Both the position numbers and the translations under genes were made by a program. Below, in pieces: positions 24,933 through 37,460 of a stretch of DNA of 64,000 nucleotides; the stretch's first letter is position 1, and every line of letters starts with the position of its first letter. Source of the stretch: Diaporthe sp. PMI_573 (Eukaryota; Ascomycota; Sordariomycetes; Diaporthales; Diaporthaceae); contig JAJTUP010000002.1 in NCBI GenBank assembly GCA_021399435.1, forward strand, positions 3,596,001 to 3,660,000, written 5' to 3'. The notes below the pieces were generated by a model. It searched no databases and had not been told where the DNA came from. It was given only the letters and a program-made list of their open reading frames with translations.

Positions 24933-25902
24933 GTGGCATTTTCGAAGGGTTTCAATGTATACAAGTCACGTTATGCAAGACTCTAGAGCGTCTGCCAGCC
25001 GGCTGGCTCTAGTGGCATCTGCCAGGGTCAACGAGTATTGATTATGGAGACACTGATGAGTACGAGTAGGATGAGTCTAAGCAATAATTCATCCATCCAG
25101 GGGTCTAGTGCCTGGCTCGACTGATTGCAATCTTTGTCACATTTTGAGGAGCAGGACCAAATATAAACGCGCGAGATGCTTACTAGTTTGTATTCTCTCT
25201 TGGTATTACCTCGCTTGAGTGGCGCGATACCTATTTGGATGCCAAGCATCGTTTCTGCCTAGTAACATACTGGAAGTGGCGGGTTAGGTTTAGGCAGAAT
25301 TCGTCATGTCAGCTTTACGAAAGCAAAGCGGGGGCTTCTGCGATTGACGCCAACACTTGAGACCTGTTAGCGGATGGCACGTAGACCGCGTGATGGGGGC
25401 CAAGACAGTGTGCCACCCAAGCTCGAAGGAATCAAAGTTTCTTTTGTGTTTACGCGGCCCTGGCCGGAGAACCTGGCCCCACACTCAATACTCCGCCTTT
25501 TTCTAGATATGAGTACTAGTTGGTCACCGAACTGCGATCCAATGCCTCAACCGCCTGGCACTACCTCAACCTAGTGGCCTGAAGTATAAGCCGACTCCTA
25601 TGCAGCTGTGTGTGGATGCTCAAGTACAGATGTTGTGGGAATAGTGGCAATGAACGTATCTGGAGGTGCACGCCAACTACGGTTTGAGGTGCAGCATTGC
25701 CAGTCGTCATCGCCAGCTGGCAACAAGCTGGCAATCATCTGACCGGCACCCATAGCTTATAGCCCAAAGCAGTTGCAGCCCCCACTGCATTCCTTCCCCC
25801 CTTAGACCAATACAACACAACAACCAAACCCCAACGATCGTGTTCGAATACATGACCCAGCCAACAGATGTGGTAGTTCAGTAAGGTTACAATGGATGCT
25901 GA
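24933..25902. other. Intergenic region
   Basis: No gene or repeat family is recognised. It is the shared 3' flank of the SAT4-type remnant (plus) and the alpha/beta hydrolase (minus). Confidence 0.5.
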
Positions 25903-26701
25903 TCACTCCACCTGCCCCGCCAATACACCCGCCAGCTCGTCAGGAACACTTGCAAATGCCGTGTGCCCGCCCGACACCGACACCTCTCGGAGGCCGAGGG
26001 TGTTGGTCCAGTGGTGCTGCGCAGCTGTGGGGAAAGCCTGATCGCCCTCACAGACGATATACGCCTTCGGAATAGTGATATCAGGTACTGAAAAATCAAC
26101 CGGCTTTTCCAGAGCAGCATAAGATTGGGGTACTAAGGCGCTGAAATATTTGTCTGCCATCTCGCTTGATAAGTCGTTATACAAGACGCTCTTAGCCTTC
26201 TGATTAACCATAAGCTGAGTCTATTTGATTGTTAGCTAAGCTCCAGCCTTCGGATATGTTCAGACTTACAATACGTCCAGACTCGGTAATATGCTCCTGC
26301 CAAGGAGGCAGCATGTTCTGCATCAGGTCTGCTTGACTGATGCCATTAGATGGCATAACAAAAGCACAGAGGAAAAGAATTTGAAGGAATCCGCCAACTA
26401 GGCCTCGAGCATGCCGTTCAGCAACGCTTTGCCCACGTGTTGCTATACAGGCCGGAATGCCACCATACGAGTGCCCAATCAACACGACCTTTTTTCCCTG
26501 TGCAAAGAGAGGCTCAGCGGTTTGTAGAAGTGCCTCTACATCAGCTTCCCATGTGACGTCTTTCGCGTTGGTACCCATAGTAGGCAAAGCAGGTACAGCC
26601 AGGGTGTAGCCCAGCTTGGCGAGGGCTTCCTTGAGCGGCTCGTATAGCCAAGAAGTGTGCCAAGCGCCGTGGGCGAGGAGAAAAACGGGCTTCTCAGACA
26701 T
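25903..26701 (-). CDS. Alpha/beta hydrolase (AB hydrolase-1 fold), small esterase-like protein
   Basis: Two exons, 26701-26270 and 26214-25903, give 247 residues. The intron (GTAAGT to CAG, 55 bp) keeps the frame. The N-terminus VFLLAHGAWHTSW carries the oxyanion-side HGxW motif. The nucleophile elbow is GHSYGG (Ser about 78), followed by a late acid in CEGDQAF and the catalytic His in SGGHTAF near the C-terminus. This is the fungal group related to plant salicylate/methyl-ester esterases (MES type) and small hydrolases in secondary-metabolite loci. There is no signal peptide, so it is probably cytosolic. The substrate is unknown. It is divergent with the methyltransferase at 27,689 and about 4.4 kb from the polyketide cluster, so cluster membership is possible but unsupported. 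Confidence 0.8.
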
Positions 26702-27688
26702 GACGGCAACAGATCAAGAGACCAACGTTCGCAATGATGATAAAGGTCTTTGGAGAAATCAGGTGAGATGGGAAGGCTGTCTCTCCAATGCTGGGCATTT
26801 CCATGCGCGGCGCGACGTAATATTAATAGCTCTTCAAGCTGCCTCTTGACTGGTTCTGCATCAAATCCGGCCGTCCAGATACATCACATGCATAATCAGA
26901 AGGACCCCTGTCACAGGTGGGTCGTGCTGTGACATGGATTCCGAGTCCACTTGAGTGCGCAAAGTAGACTGCAGTTGGGAGGCGTAAAATGACCGACAGT
27001 CCCGGCAGTCGAGGTCCGGGCGCCTCGCAGGTTGTTGCCTGTCACGGAGGAACGCGGCCCCATGGGCAGGCGGGATACTTTTCAATTTATTCCCAGGCTG
27101 GCAATCAAATTACATATGTAAGAAAGGGCCGTTGGGGGTGAGGACTGACGATGCCGGTAGGCACCGCCGAGCACCACTTGAGGCCCAACTCGGTACTCTT
27201 TGTGTTTCTCAGAATGAGCGAGATGCGTTTGAGGATGGGAAGTTTAGAAATGCTGGCCAAGATGCAAAGTGGAGACGCTATGCCATTCCTGAAGCCGTCA
27301 CCTTGTCCTGCCACCCTTTGGGGGCGGAGGGGGGCGGGGTCGCGCTTCTCCGTGTCGGCCATTTTGGTTCGACGGTTCCACAGCATATGCACTCGTTGGA
27401 TCAAGGGTGGGACGAATCAGACCCACTTTCGCTCAGTGATGTTTCGCGAAAAGACCCGCTTTCTATCGCCAGCCTTTCCTGCGGCTGACTTGGTTCAGAT
27501 CATCTGCAAGAGCTACTTATGTACGTAGGTAAGTACAGGTAATTTTGATGACGATAGCTGCTGTCTACGCTGGGAACCAGATTTTATTGGGCACAAAACT
27601 CTTGAATTGCCGTTTGGCCAACTTTCTTCGCACGCTTGCTGGTCTCTCGTCTCCGTGTTTGAATTTTATATCAACATCCTCTTTCATA
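26702..27688. promoter_or_regulatory. Divergent intergenic region between hydrolase and methyltransferase
   Basis: About 990 bp between two divergent starts, so it contains both promoters. Small open frames on both strands around 27,130-27,530 have no family match and look incidental. No operator was recognised. Confidence 0.45.
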
Positions 27689-28636
27689 ATGTCAACTGAC
27701 GCTTACCCTCTTCCGCCTCCTACTGTTGGGAGCGAGGCTCTACGCCTCAATACCCAACACGAACTCTTCCTACTTTGCCTTAATGGTTCCTTGTTCAAGA
27801 GTCCATTTCCTCCCTCACGTGCAGTGGAAGATACTTCGAACAATCGCCCACTTCGCGTGGCCGATCTGGGCACCGGCACTGGTATCTGGGCCAGGGAGGT
27901 TGCTAGCCAGTACCCAGAAGCATGTGTTGTTGGATTTGACTTGCGATTGCCACCATCGCAAGAAGCCAATTTGGCCCCTGCCAATGTTCACTTCGAAGCG
28001 CACGATATCACTCTCCCTTGGCCCGAAAAAGGCCCGGCAGCCGGGCCCTTCGACTTCATTCATGGCCGCCAGCTTCTGATCAATCTTCACAGCCCCATTT
28101 CAGCGCTCAGACTTGCATGGGAAAATCTCTCGCCTGGCGGGATGATCGAGTTCCTCGAGTCTTGGAATCCCATGGTCTCTGAACTGGAGACCGATGGAGG
28201 GCATACAGATGCGCCGCGTACTCCTTTCCTCGTCGACTGGCACCGTGAAACTGTCAAAGCCTCGGCCGCGATGGGATGTGATGCGGGCTATGCGGCCAAT
28301 CTTCCAGGCGACCTCCAGCACATAGGTTTTGTAGACATAGTTGTCACAGATACGAAAGTCCCTCTGGGTGGTTGGTCGGCGGACCAGGCGGAACCGGAGG
28401 ATTGGAGTAGGAAAATGGATGTAGGTCTACGAAAGATGTTTGTGGCAGGGGCACCTGGAATGACTAGTGCGTTGTTTGTAAAAGGCCTAGGATGGTCAGA
28501 GGCGAAGGCTGCTGAGTACGGAGCTCGGGTCGTCGAAGAATTCCAGAGGGATGACCTGAGTGCGGATAGGATCTATGCAAGAGTGCGGAGAGTTTGTGGA
28601 AGGAAGCCCTTAGCCAACCTGAATCCGGCCAGATAG
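27689..28636 (+). CDS. LaeA-like S-adenosylmethionine-dependent methyltransferase
   Basis: A single exon of 315 residues. The start is taken at ATG 27689 (MSTDAYPLPPP); the frame is open further upstream but without a better start. The SAM-binding motif I is VADLGTGTGIWAREVAS, followed by VVGFDLRLPP (motif II), then FEAHDITLPWP and FDFIHGRQLLINL (post-I region), and GGMIEFLESW. This is the pattern of fungal TAM-domain/LaeA-like methyltransferases, many of which accompany secondary-metabolite loci. The substrate cannot be read from sequence: family members include global regulators and small-molecule N- or O-methyltransferases. It lacks an N-terminal extension of the LaeA type. It lies 2.5 kb from the PKS 3' end, separated by a decayed HET gene. 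Confidence 0.85.
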   Translation: MSTDAYPLPPPTVGSEALRLNTQHELFLLCLNGSLFKSPFPPSRAVEDTSNNRPLRVADLGTGTGIWAREVASQYPEACVVGFDLRLPPSQEANLAPANVHFEAHDITLPWPEKGPAAGPFDFIHGRQLLINLHSPISALRLAWENLSPGGMIEFLESWNPMVSELETDGGHTDAPRTPFLVDWHRETVKASAAMGCDAGYAANLPGDLQHIGFVDIVVTDTKVPLGGWSADQAEPEDWSRKMDVGLRKMFVAGAPGMTSALFVKGLGWSEAKAAEYGARVVEEFQRDDLSADRIYARVRRVCGRKPLANLNPAR

Positions 28637-30099
28637 GTATCAAAACGGGGATTCGCACCGGCAAAATCGGGGCGCATCCGTTCTCATAGGTGTCTATATC
28701 TCATTTAGGTAGAACCAATAATTTGAGCAACGCCAGAATGCTTCGAAAGCAGGTGGAATGTCTACTTCAGGCGTATTATGGAATTTAGGCGGCTGGTGAC
28801 TGCCGGTCATGGTTGGCCGGAGGGATGCTGCTGGGCGGAGATACTCCTAGCACGCATAGAGGTGTTCAGCTCGCTACTGCGTCGCTGCTCCTCATCGAGG
28901 GCTACAGTACGCACGACTTGCCTGATCACTGTCCGGCAGTAGGGAAAGGCAGCGCGAGGCTCGCACTGCTTTGGACCTACGACGCTGCTAGTGCAGCGGC
29001 AGCGCGGGCCGCTTTACAAGTATTACAATATTAAGAGGTATGAGCCAGTTTTGGTTGCATTTTCCGGTGGGTAATAAGTCCCTGTAGAAAAATACACCCG
29101 GAATCGGCCGCATTAACAGGCCTCAAGTACCTCCCCACCGCCCGTTTTGTACCCGTCCATGATTCTGGCACAGTGAAATGGGGTAACTTGCAGCAGCCAG
29201 GCTGCTGGATAGTGTAGGTGTTATGAAACAACACATCGGCACCAAGGGGACCCGTTTATGTGACCTAAACAACTAGGATCGAATGCCACGACGCAAGGAA
29301 TCTCGCACTAGGGTGCGAAAGGTGCCAATATTCGTGGCTGCCGCGAGCCCCGGAAACTGAAACGGGCATTCCAACACTCTAGCAAATACATTCCTGTAAA
29401 CTTGCAGCGAGTCAAGATGTCTCTCGAACTCGAAGGTGGACAAGATGGGAAACCAGCATCATCAGAGAGGGGCCATTTGTCAACGTGGACATCGAATCTT
29501 AATCAGGCTGTGCATGGTGGCATTTGTGATGGATGCCTGCATAGATCGGCGGCACAGTGATACCAATAAGAAATGCCTACGTGTCAGCCCGGAAAACTTC
29601 GCAAGGCATATTTCTGCTCGTGCCCAATATTTCCGCAGACCTGGAGCGCCTGGCAAGCCTGGCCAAGCATAAACATGCAGATGACCCGAAAATGACCACC
29701 TAGCGAGGGTACACAAACCCCTCAACCTTGCATCAATTCAGGGCTGTGTTGGGCGCCAAGAGCCAGCTTGTCTGTGGTTCTTACAGGATTAAAAGGTACG
29801 GCGGATTCTCCACCCAACGGCGTACCGACAGATACATCTGTTGGAAAACATAACTTTCTCAAGCATCAATTAATAGCATCAGTCATACATATTGTTATTC
29901 CAAACTCTGTTGGAAATAATGGACAATAAGGACGCCGCGTCGAGAGTCCCCGACAACAAAGACAGAGTCATGGACGAAAATAATGATGACAAGTTTGACG
30001 AATTTGACGACGACGATAACGACAACAACGGAGACTCGCAGTCTTTGGGGCTTGGAACAGATAACCGTCAAGTTCCTGGTCAAAGCGGCACCCCTGAGC
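28637..30099. other. Intergenic region
   Basis: No convincing gene. An acidic, Asp/Asn-rich frame from ATG 29919 (DEFDDDDNDNN-type repeats) precedes the HET remnant but in a different frame, and could be a remnant of its first exon. Nothing else is recognised. Confidence 0.4.
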
Positions 30100-30992
30100 C
30101 CCGGGATACAATCCGCGCTTACCAAGTTGGCATCAAGCTTGTGCGCTATTTGCGAAAGGTTATGTCAAGATAATGTAAAGATTGTGAAAGAACTAAACTA
30201 CTCTGGCTTTCAGGGGACGGGAGAACTGGAACATCACGCTTCCTTGTCATCGCTGAGAGAGTCAGTCAATGGCGGCTGCCCTGTTTGCAAGGAGCTAGAG
30301 AAATCTTTCGAAGAGCGCTTCAACATGAAGTCCGATGACTCGTGGTATATTACATGCCGCCTAAAAACCGAGATGTATTTCTATGCGACTACTGGAACGG
30401 GACTATGTTTTCAGTTCACTTTCCACCACAGCCATGGTCACCCGGCCAATCCAAATGATGGACCGAATCTCGATAGAGATATATCTATGTCTTTTTTCCC
30501 TGCTAAAGCATTGCGTCTCGGGCCGGAATATTCAGGTAAGAGATAAATTAAGATCAACTATTTTACTTAAACTAATAAATCTTAGAATATACTGCTGGAG
30601 CCACCAATGTAATGTCTATACCAAATATTAGCCTTGCTCAGCACTGGCTCAACATATATTTGGATAATTACAATTATCGAGATAGAGGACAATTAAGATT
30701 CCTTCTAACTTGACTTATTAAGGTTTGGCTGCAAGATGGCGCATCATTCAATATCGGAGCGAGACTTTGCGAGATAAAGAACATCTCATTAGGTTCCTCA
30801 TACCTGACTCTTAGTCACTACTGGGGACCCGATCCAAAACTTGTATTCAAGTTAAAACACGACAATCTCGAAACACTAAAGCGAGATATACCTGTCTACG
30901 AGCTACCTGTCCTATTCAAAGATGCACTATACATGACCAGTCAATTGAGAATAACTTATTTATGGATTGACAGCTTCTATACACACAACTAG
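30100..30992 (+). pseudogene. Truncated heterokaryon-incompatibility (HET) domain gene
   Basis: The first piece (about 30,100-30,535) carries LCAICERLC and GGCPVCKELEKSF, as at the N-terminus of fungal HET proteins. After a GTAAGA donor and poorly preserved AT-rich sequence, a frame from about 30,722 gives RLCEIKNISLGSSYLTLSHY then WG, and later LPVLFKDALYMTSQL and ITYLWIDS, the three conserved blocks of the HET domain. A stop at 30,990-30,992 cuts the protein just where the family continues with an LCIIQD-type motif. HET proteins trigger cell death on non-self fusion. The catalytic or effector C-terminal part is missing, so I call it a pseudogene. Confidence 0.7.
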
Positions 30993-31131
30993 GAGACAAT
31001 TTCAAGTAGTGGTTTTATATCTGGCAGGTACATAGTACATGCTATAGCAACTTATTCCAAAGTACATCCAATCTCTAAATTCTAATTCATCAAACATGCC
31101 TCAAACAACCTCCCGGGAGAAAAGAAAACGT

Positions 31132-34100
31132 CTAACTGTAATACTCCAACAGCCAGCTCCTGAGATCCCCAATCGTCGGATATTCGAGGAACAGGCTGCC
31201 CGAGACAGCAATGCCGAGCTCTTCACGGAACTTCTCCGAAATCACCAAGCTCATCAGACTATCAATACCAAGCTCAGCGAAACTGGCGCTGTCATCGAAG
31301 TCTGCCGTGTCGAGACCTGCCTCTCTGGCAATCAGATCAATAGCCTTGGCAGCGATGCTGTCGGTGCCATCGACTTGGACAGTCACAACTGGTGCCGGCG
31401 CTGACGGGATAGGCGTTGGGATAGATATGGGAACCGCGGGTTGAACATCGTCCTTCTCTGGCAACACAGGAATGGTCGTTGTGGTGACAGTGGTGGCTTT
31501 CTTCGCTGGCGCCATGGGAACTTCTCGGACAGTTACAGCTGCTTTCTTCACAGGTGCCACTGGCGCAGCCGCTGCGGCCTCGTCGGGGGCCGAGAAGAAA
31601 CGGTTGAGCAGGATGCGCGGGTACTGCCGGAACTGGATGCCTGCCACAAGACCAATGACAACGTCGTCCTGTAACACATACACATCTCCCAAGTAGACTG
31701 TCGGGTCTTGGGCCGTTGGGATCATCTTGACGTACGAGCGGTACGAAGCCCCGGCGACAAGCGGCTTCGCAAACCGCATTGACTGCCACCCGGGCGTCAC
31801 AGAATACTTGGCCTCCGTATCCACGGCATCAGACACATTCATCACGAACCCGGCCAGGTGCGCTACAGAATCGATGAAGTACGGCGGCACTGTCCAGCTC
31901 CCCGCGGCGGCAGTGGTGAGCCTCACGTCCGCGAATGCTTCGAGCCCATCCACGACGACGGACTGCATCCCGCGGTACTTGGGCGCGTAGTCGACCAGGT
32001 TCCTGGCGAACAGGCGGTAGGCCATGGTGTGCGAGAAGCGGTTGGTTGTGGCGTGATTGGCGGCCGCGGCGGCCTCGAGCGCTTGGATGCGCCCGAGGAC
32101 GAGGTGCGTGTATGGGCGCCAGGACTCCAGCCATGCCTCGGGGTTTCCAAAGTGGACTCTGGCGGTGGCGAAGGGCCCTTCATCGTGGGCAACGCCTGTA
32201 GTGCGGCTTATGTTTTCCCAGGTGAGAGTTGCTGTGCCGGTGCTGATGTCTTCGGTGGAGATGGTAACTTGGAATATCTGAGATGTCTTGGTGTTTTTCT
32301 GTGCCACCAAGCCCTTGGAGACCTGTAAGTCCGACATGTTGATTGAGGCCGGGCTGCATTTTGCACCCGGGACGAGCTTCTCGTAAAGATAAGAGCCCAG
32401 GGTGTAGGCAATGTCTGCGTGTATCGACTTGAAAAACATTGCGGTCAGCTACGGCCGAAAATCAAGGAATAAGGAATCGAGGTGAGTTGGGGAGGGGGAC
32501 TTACCGATGTAACGACACCGCATCCATTCATCTTATGCCCATAGGCTGCGTCCAGGAGGTCTTTTTCCATGAGGTCGGACTGCATGACAACCTTACCAGC
32601 GCGACCATCAAAACTTTCTTCCACAATTCCCTGTACAGATGAGGTCTTCAAGTCTGAGACAGGCGCGGGAGGAAGAGAAGGCTGAGACTCATTGGCAGCG
32701 GCGGCTTTCTTTTGCGCATCATAGTACGTATTGCCCTTGGTCAAAGCCCAGTCGCCCTTGTACATGATCCAGTAGTTCTTGTAGTTCCACGCATAAGTCG
32801 GCAGGTCCAGCAGACGCAGCCCGGCCTCGAACGGGCGGTGGAACTCTTGCCAGTCGATCGACGCGCCGGCACAGTGCAACGAGGCCAGCGCCTGTGCCAT
32901 CGTTGCCCAGTTGTCCTCGTCACGGCGGAGCGAGGGAACCGCGGCGCCCACGGCAGGCAGCGTCGCCTTGACAAAGTTCACGCATACGGGATGCGGGCCG
33001 ATCTCGACCCAGAGCGTGCCGTTGTCGATAACGGAGAGGCTGGCGGCCTTCTCCAGGGCGCCAACGTAGTCGACGCACTCGCGCGTGGCGCGCCGCATGT
33101 ACTGCGCGTTCAGCGTCTTTTCATCGAACACGACTTTTCCGAGCAAAGGCGAGATGACAGGGAGTTTGGGTGCTTGGAAGATGACGCTGGTCTCGGTTAG
33201 GCTTTCGAATTCGCCGAGGATAGGGTCTGTCTGCGATGAATGGAAGGCATAGGGAACGTCTAGCATGATGCACTTGAACCCAGCCGCCTGCAACGGCGTC
33301 TGTACTGCTTCCAGGTCGTGCGACGGTCCGCTCAGTACCGTTTCCTTCGGTCCGTTGATGCAGGCGACCTCGTACGGCATTCCGATAGCAATCTTCTTGA
33401 TCTCGGCCAGCGGTGCCCTCACAGCCATCATCTTATGTGTACCTGGCTTGACTTGCGCCTCTAGCAGCCTGGCTCTCTGCCCAGCAAGATAGATGGCATC
33501 GCTCGCCGAGAGCACACCGGCCACATAGAAGGCAGCATACTCGCCGAGACTGTGACCGATCACAACGTTGGGCTCGACGCCGAGAGAGGCCCAGTACTTA
33601 GCCAGCGCAATCTCGACTGCCACAAGTGCGATTTGGGTGCTGACGGCAGAATGCGCATGGTCCTTTGGAAAACTCCCATCGATTACGGGCAAGAAAGAAG
33701 GGAAGCCGTGGGCTTGGGCCAGGAAGTCAAGGTGAAGAATCTCCTTGCGGAAGGTCGGCTCATGGTGGAAGAGCTGTAGGTTCATAGACTTGTGCGATGC
33801 CCCTTGGCCAGTGAAAGCAAAGGCCACCAGAGGCTGGGAGTTCGGAATGGGCTTGTGCGAGTCGGTCGTGCCGAGGAACGCCGTCAGTTTCTTGCGGATC
33901 TGCGTGGTGTCTGAGCCAGTGACCGCGATGCGCTGGTTATAGTGGCTTCGTCGAGCAGTCGTTGTATATGCCAGATCTGCCAACGCGATATCAGGGTGGG
34001 TATCGAGGTAGTCGGCGAGGCGTCGAATGTTACCCTCGAGCGAGACCTTGCTCTTGGCCGACACTGCCACAGCATGCACCGGCCTGGGGTCTCTCTCAGA

Positions 34101-36768
34101 CGCAGCAATGGCCTTGGGCACCGGTGGCTCCTCCAGCATAATCGTTGTGTTACCACCGGCTGCACTAAAGTTGTTCACAACGGCGATGCGCTTGCGGTCT
34201 TGCTCCCACGGCCACGCCTGCTTTGTGCTAGGGATGCGAACATTGCGCTTCGCCAAGTCCTGGGGCAGGGCAGGATTCAAGCTGCTCTTGATGCCCACGT
34301 GTGGTGGGATAACTCCCTTCTGGAACATGAGCAGCACCTTGACCATTGCCGTGACGCCAGCCACGGCCTCGCCGTGTCCAACGTTGGATTTGACAGCGCC
34401 GATATAGAGAGGCTGACGGGAAGTGCGCCATTTAGGCCCCGCGGGTGCGAAGGTGGAGGTGACAGATTTCATTTCCTCCTTATCGCCCGCCTGGGTCCCC
34501 GTTCCGTGCATCTCGACGTAGCTCACATCGAGGGGATCGACTCCGGCTGAGCGTGCAACCTGTCTGGTAAGCAAAGCTTGTGCACCGGCGTCGGGGTGTG
34601 TGATAGACACTGCATCTGCTGAGTGGTTCGTTGCGGCCCCGAGAATCACACCCAGGATGTTGTCATTGTCAGCGACAGCATCTTCCAGACGCTTCATCAC
34701 GATAGATCCGATACCATCAGCACGGCAATATCCGTCGGCATTAGCGTCCCACGTCTTACACGCATTCGGTGTCTTGGTAAGGAAATGGCCGTGGCTCAGG
34801 CCTGCAAATGCGTCTGAGTTGGTGAGAACATTCATGCCGCCGGCCACAGCCATGTCTGTATCCCCACTCCATAGCGATGTGCAGGCTGTTTGGATCGTTG
34901 CCAGGCTAGATGAACAGGCAGTGTCAATGCTGTAGCTGGGCCCAGAGAACTTGAAGAAGTAGTTGATACGTCCTGGACCGAAAGCACGACAGCCGCCGGG
35001 AATAAAGTAAGTGCTGATTTCCTGTGCCGTATTTACCTCACGATAATCGTCGCTCGCCTGGCCGTAGAAAGTCCCGATACGGTGGAGGTTGGAAGCCGGA
35101 GTTCTGCCGGCAACATATCCCGCTCTCTCCAAGGCTTCATAAGCAGTCAGCAGCGCAAGCCGTTGCATTGGGTCCGTTTGCTCTGATTCCCTGGGCGACA
35201 TGTTGAAGAACGGTGCGTCGAACAAGCCGGGCTCGTCGATGAAACACCCATAAGGAGTGTGGCTAGCGTTGATCGCTTTCCCAGCTGGATCGTAATGCGA
35301 ATCAACGTCAAAGCGGTCCGCGGGGATCTTGCGGTGGACATCCAAGCCCTTCTCGAGAAGCTCCCAGAACTTTTCAGTATCCGTGGCTCCTCCGGGCATT
35401 CTGCATGACATGCCGACAATGGCGATCTTGGCCTTGCTGGTGCCTCCAGGGACGTTGTTGGAGGGATCGACGGTTGCAGTAAGGGAAGGAATGAGTTCTT
35501 GTACTGTGACATGCAGGTTGGGCCTATCAGTGGCAAACCTCGTCATCAGATCGTGGATGGGGAGAGAGTTGCGAAAGACAAGAACTTCAAATTCAGAGGT
35601 AAGGGTCTCGTTAGTCTGCTGCACGATGGCCTCCACAGCCCTGTCCCAGAGGATTTTGCACGTCAGAATCTCAGTCAAAATCTGCTCAAACAACTTGCGC
35701 GCACTGGTGGCCGAGTAGCATTGGCCTGTCGAGGGGGAGAGCGCACGCAGAGCGATGGGAGAGGCTGCAGCTCTGGCGTCCAACTCTTGGAGGGCAGGAG
35801 AGTCGCCGATAATCTCGCGCACGTCATCTTGTGTGTAGATGTGTTCTGCATGGCAAAGTCCTCCATAGACGGGCAGACTGATGATCTTGCGACCGCGAAA
35901 GAACTCCGAGACGCGGAAAAGGCGTTTGAGTCTGGAAGGTGGTCCGCTGACGGTCACAGAGCTGCGGTTGAAGGCGCTGATGAAGACTTTGCTGGTGCTA
36001 GGTGTTTTCTGTGCATGTTGAGTCAGATGGATTCAAGGCTTTGATTTGTACCAGATTACAACTGACATTCTTGTCGTGAAAGCTGTCCAGTTCACTCCGC
36101 ACATCGTCGACTGCGACGTCGGCCACGACCGAGGCCCAGGAGTCGGGAGGGGATGCTGGGTCTTGAGGCTCGAGGTTCTGCGATTTGCGACCCACCAGGA
36201 CCCCTAGGCGGAACGCGAGACGAACAACTTCAGCGCCAGGGACGGCCAGGTCCGAAACGCTGGTAGCCAACGACACGGCCGGTGTGGCGAGCAAACCAAG
36301 GCCCAGGCCTGCGAGAGCCGTATTGGCAGCGTTCAAGTCATATTTGTCTGGGTGGTCTTCGTAGTGCCTGCAGTTAAAGTCAGCGAAATGCGGGGAGGGT
36401 GATTTGTGGAGAAAGCTTTCGTACTTGATTAATGTACCTAGCTGGACCGCAATAAGAAGCACACCATCAACGGATGCCCCAAGGGGTCCCTTTCGGAGAT
36501 CGGCATGGTCCACGAAGTCCAGGATGACGCTGAAGGGCGGTACAATGGAGCGAAGGGATGTCGGAAGGAGTCGTACTTCTGCTCGAATTGCTTCGGTGGC
36601 CTCGTCGAGAAATCGAGCAAGCACAGGATGCCGCCGCTGCTTGCTCAGAAGGTGCAATTGGCGAGTTAATGAAGCCAAGTCATCGTGAGGAAACTCATTG
36701 CTAAAGTAAAGCAGCTTCATCTTCGAGTACTCGTCCAACGAGTCCGAAGTCACGGGGGTCATTGACAT
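31132..36768 (-). CDS. Non-reducing polyketide synthase, SAT-KS-AT-PT-ACP, without thioesterase
   Basis: Four exons (36768-36425, 36367-36067, 36008-32505, 32427-31132) give 1814 residues. The start is ATG 36768 (MSMTPVTSD), because the open frame upstream begins only with TTG. Domains: SAT (about 1-370), KS (about 405-830; DTACSSS with Cys near 578, [16 protein letters not shown]), AT (GHSLGEY, Ser near 1035), PT (His in [10 protein letters not shown] near 1373, Asp in FIDSVAH near 1568), a Pro-rich linker and one ACP (LGIDSLMSL, Ser near 1773). The protein ends straight after the ACP. The SAT motif normally GxCxG reads AGLGLGLL, so the nucleophilic Cys is absent. A TE-less NR-PKS next to a lactamase-type thioesterase is typical of atrochrysone carboxylic acid synthases, which build an octaketide from malonyl-CoA. 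No reducing or methylation domain is present. Confidence 0.95.
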
Positions 36769-37460
36769 CCCGGCTAGCAATTCTCACAATGAGAGATGCT
36801 TTGAAGATGATTGATTTGGTGACACGGAGAGTTGGGCGAAAGGCATGCCCTTAAACATATTTATCGTTCATGAGGGTGAGTTCAACTTCAGTTATCTTGA
36901 TGCTGTGGAAACGATCGGCTTCATCATGTTCGGCCGGGCGTAGCTGAGAATCCCGTCTTACTCATCTTTGCAAAGGCACACATTTTCGCGGACCGTATTT
37001 TCGGCCTGGGCCATCGGAAATCCTCGTTCCCTTTCCGCTCCGTATTCATCTGCAAAGAAACAGGTGGTGTTGGGTCGATAGCATGGCTGGTACGGAACCT
37101 GTAAACACGGATTCCGATGTCTGCAGTAGGATCGTGGCGGCAAAAGAGGGGCGGGTAGGCTTGGTAGATAGGAGCCACATCTCGGGGATTAGCGACAGTC
37201 TCGGGGTTCCCAACGTGTCGTTGGGATCCTGACACCTTACCAACCGAATTTCACAACTCATAATCTTGCCTTGTGCGCATGTGAGTCTGACAAGTCCGAT
37301 CATCCTGGTTCGAACTCATACTTTGGGTTTCAAGCTTGTGCCTGAAAATGAGTTCGCCGAGGCCCCAGCTGTGGATGCAGATCAGTGATATTCCACTGCA
37401 GTGACTACCAAACAACCTTTCGTTGCTTCAAGTCGGATTTCTCGCATACTTTTCGCAAAA
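36769..37460. promoter_or_regulatory. Bidirectional promoter region of PKS and lactamase-type thioesterase
   Basis: The 692 bp between divergent starts contain both promoters. I searched for TCG-N5-CGR and found no match; the closest is TCGCGGACCGT near 36986. Other regulatory elements were not recognised. Confidence 0.6.

Noticed and set aside
27132..27528. Overlapping plus-strand frames of 118 and 125 residues before the methyltransferase
   Set aside because: They use overlapping frames, show no domain and sit in the divergent promoter region.
31000..31131. A thioesterase or second ACP after the PKS ACP
   Set aside because: The frame ends a few residues after the ACP and no GxSxG-type domain is encoded downstream on that strand.
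36769..36780. PKS reading frame extended to 36780
   Set aside because: That frame opens with TTG; the first ATG is at 36768 and gives a normal SAT N-terminus.
36986..36996. TCGCGGACCGT in the PKS promoter as an AflR site
   Set aside because: It ends in CGT rather than CGR, so it does not meet the consensus used for the other sites.
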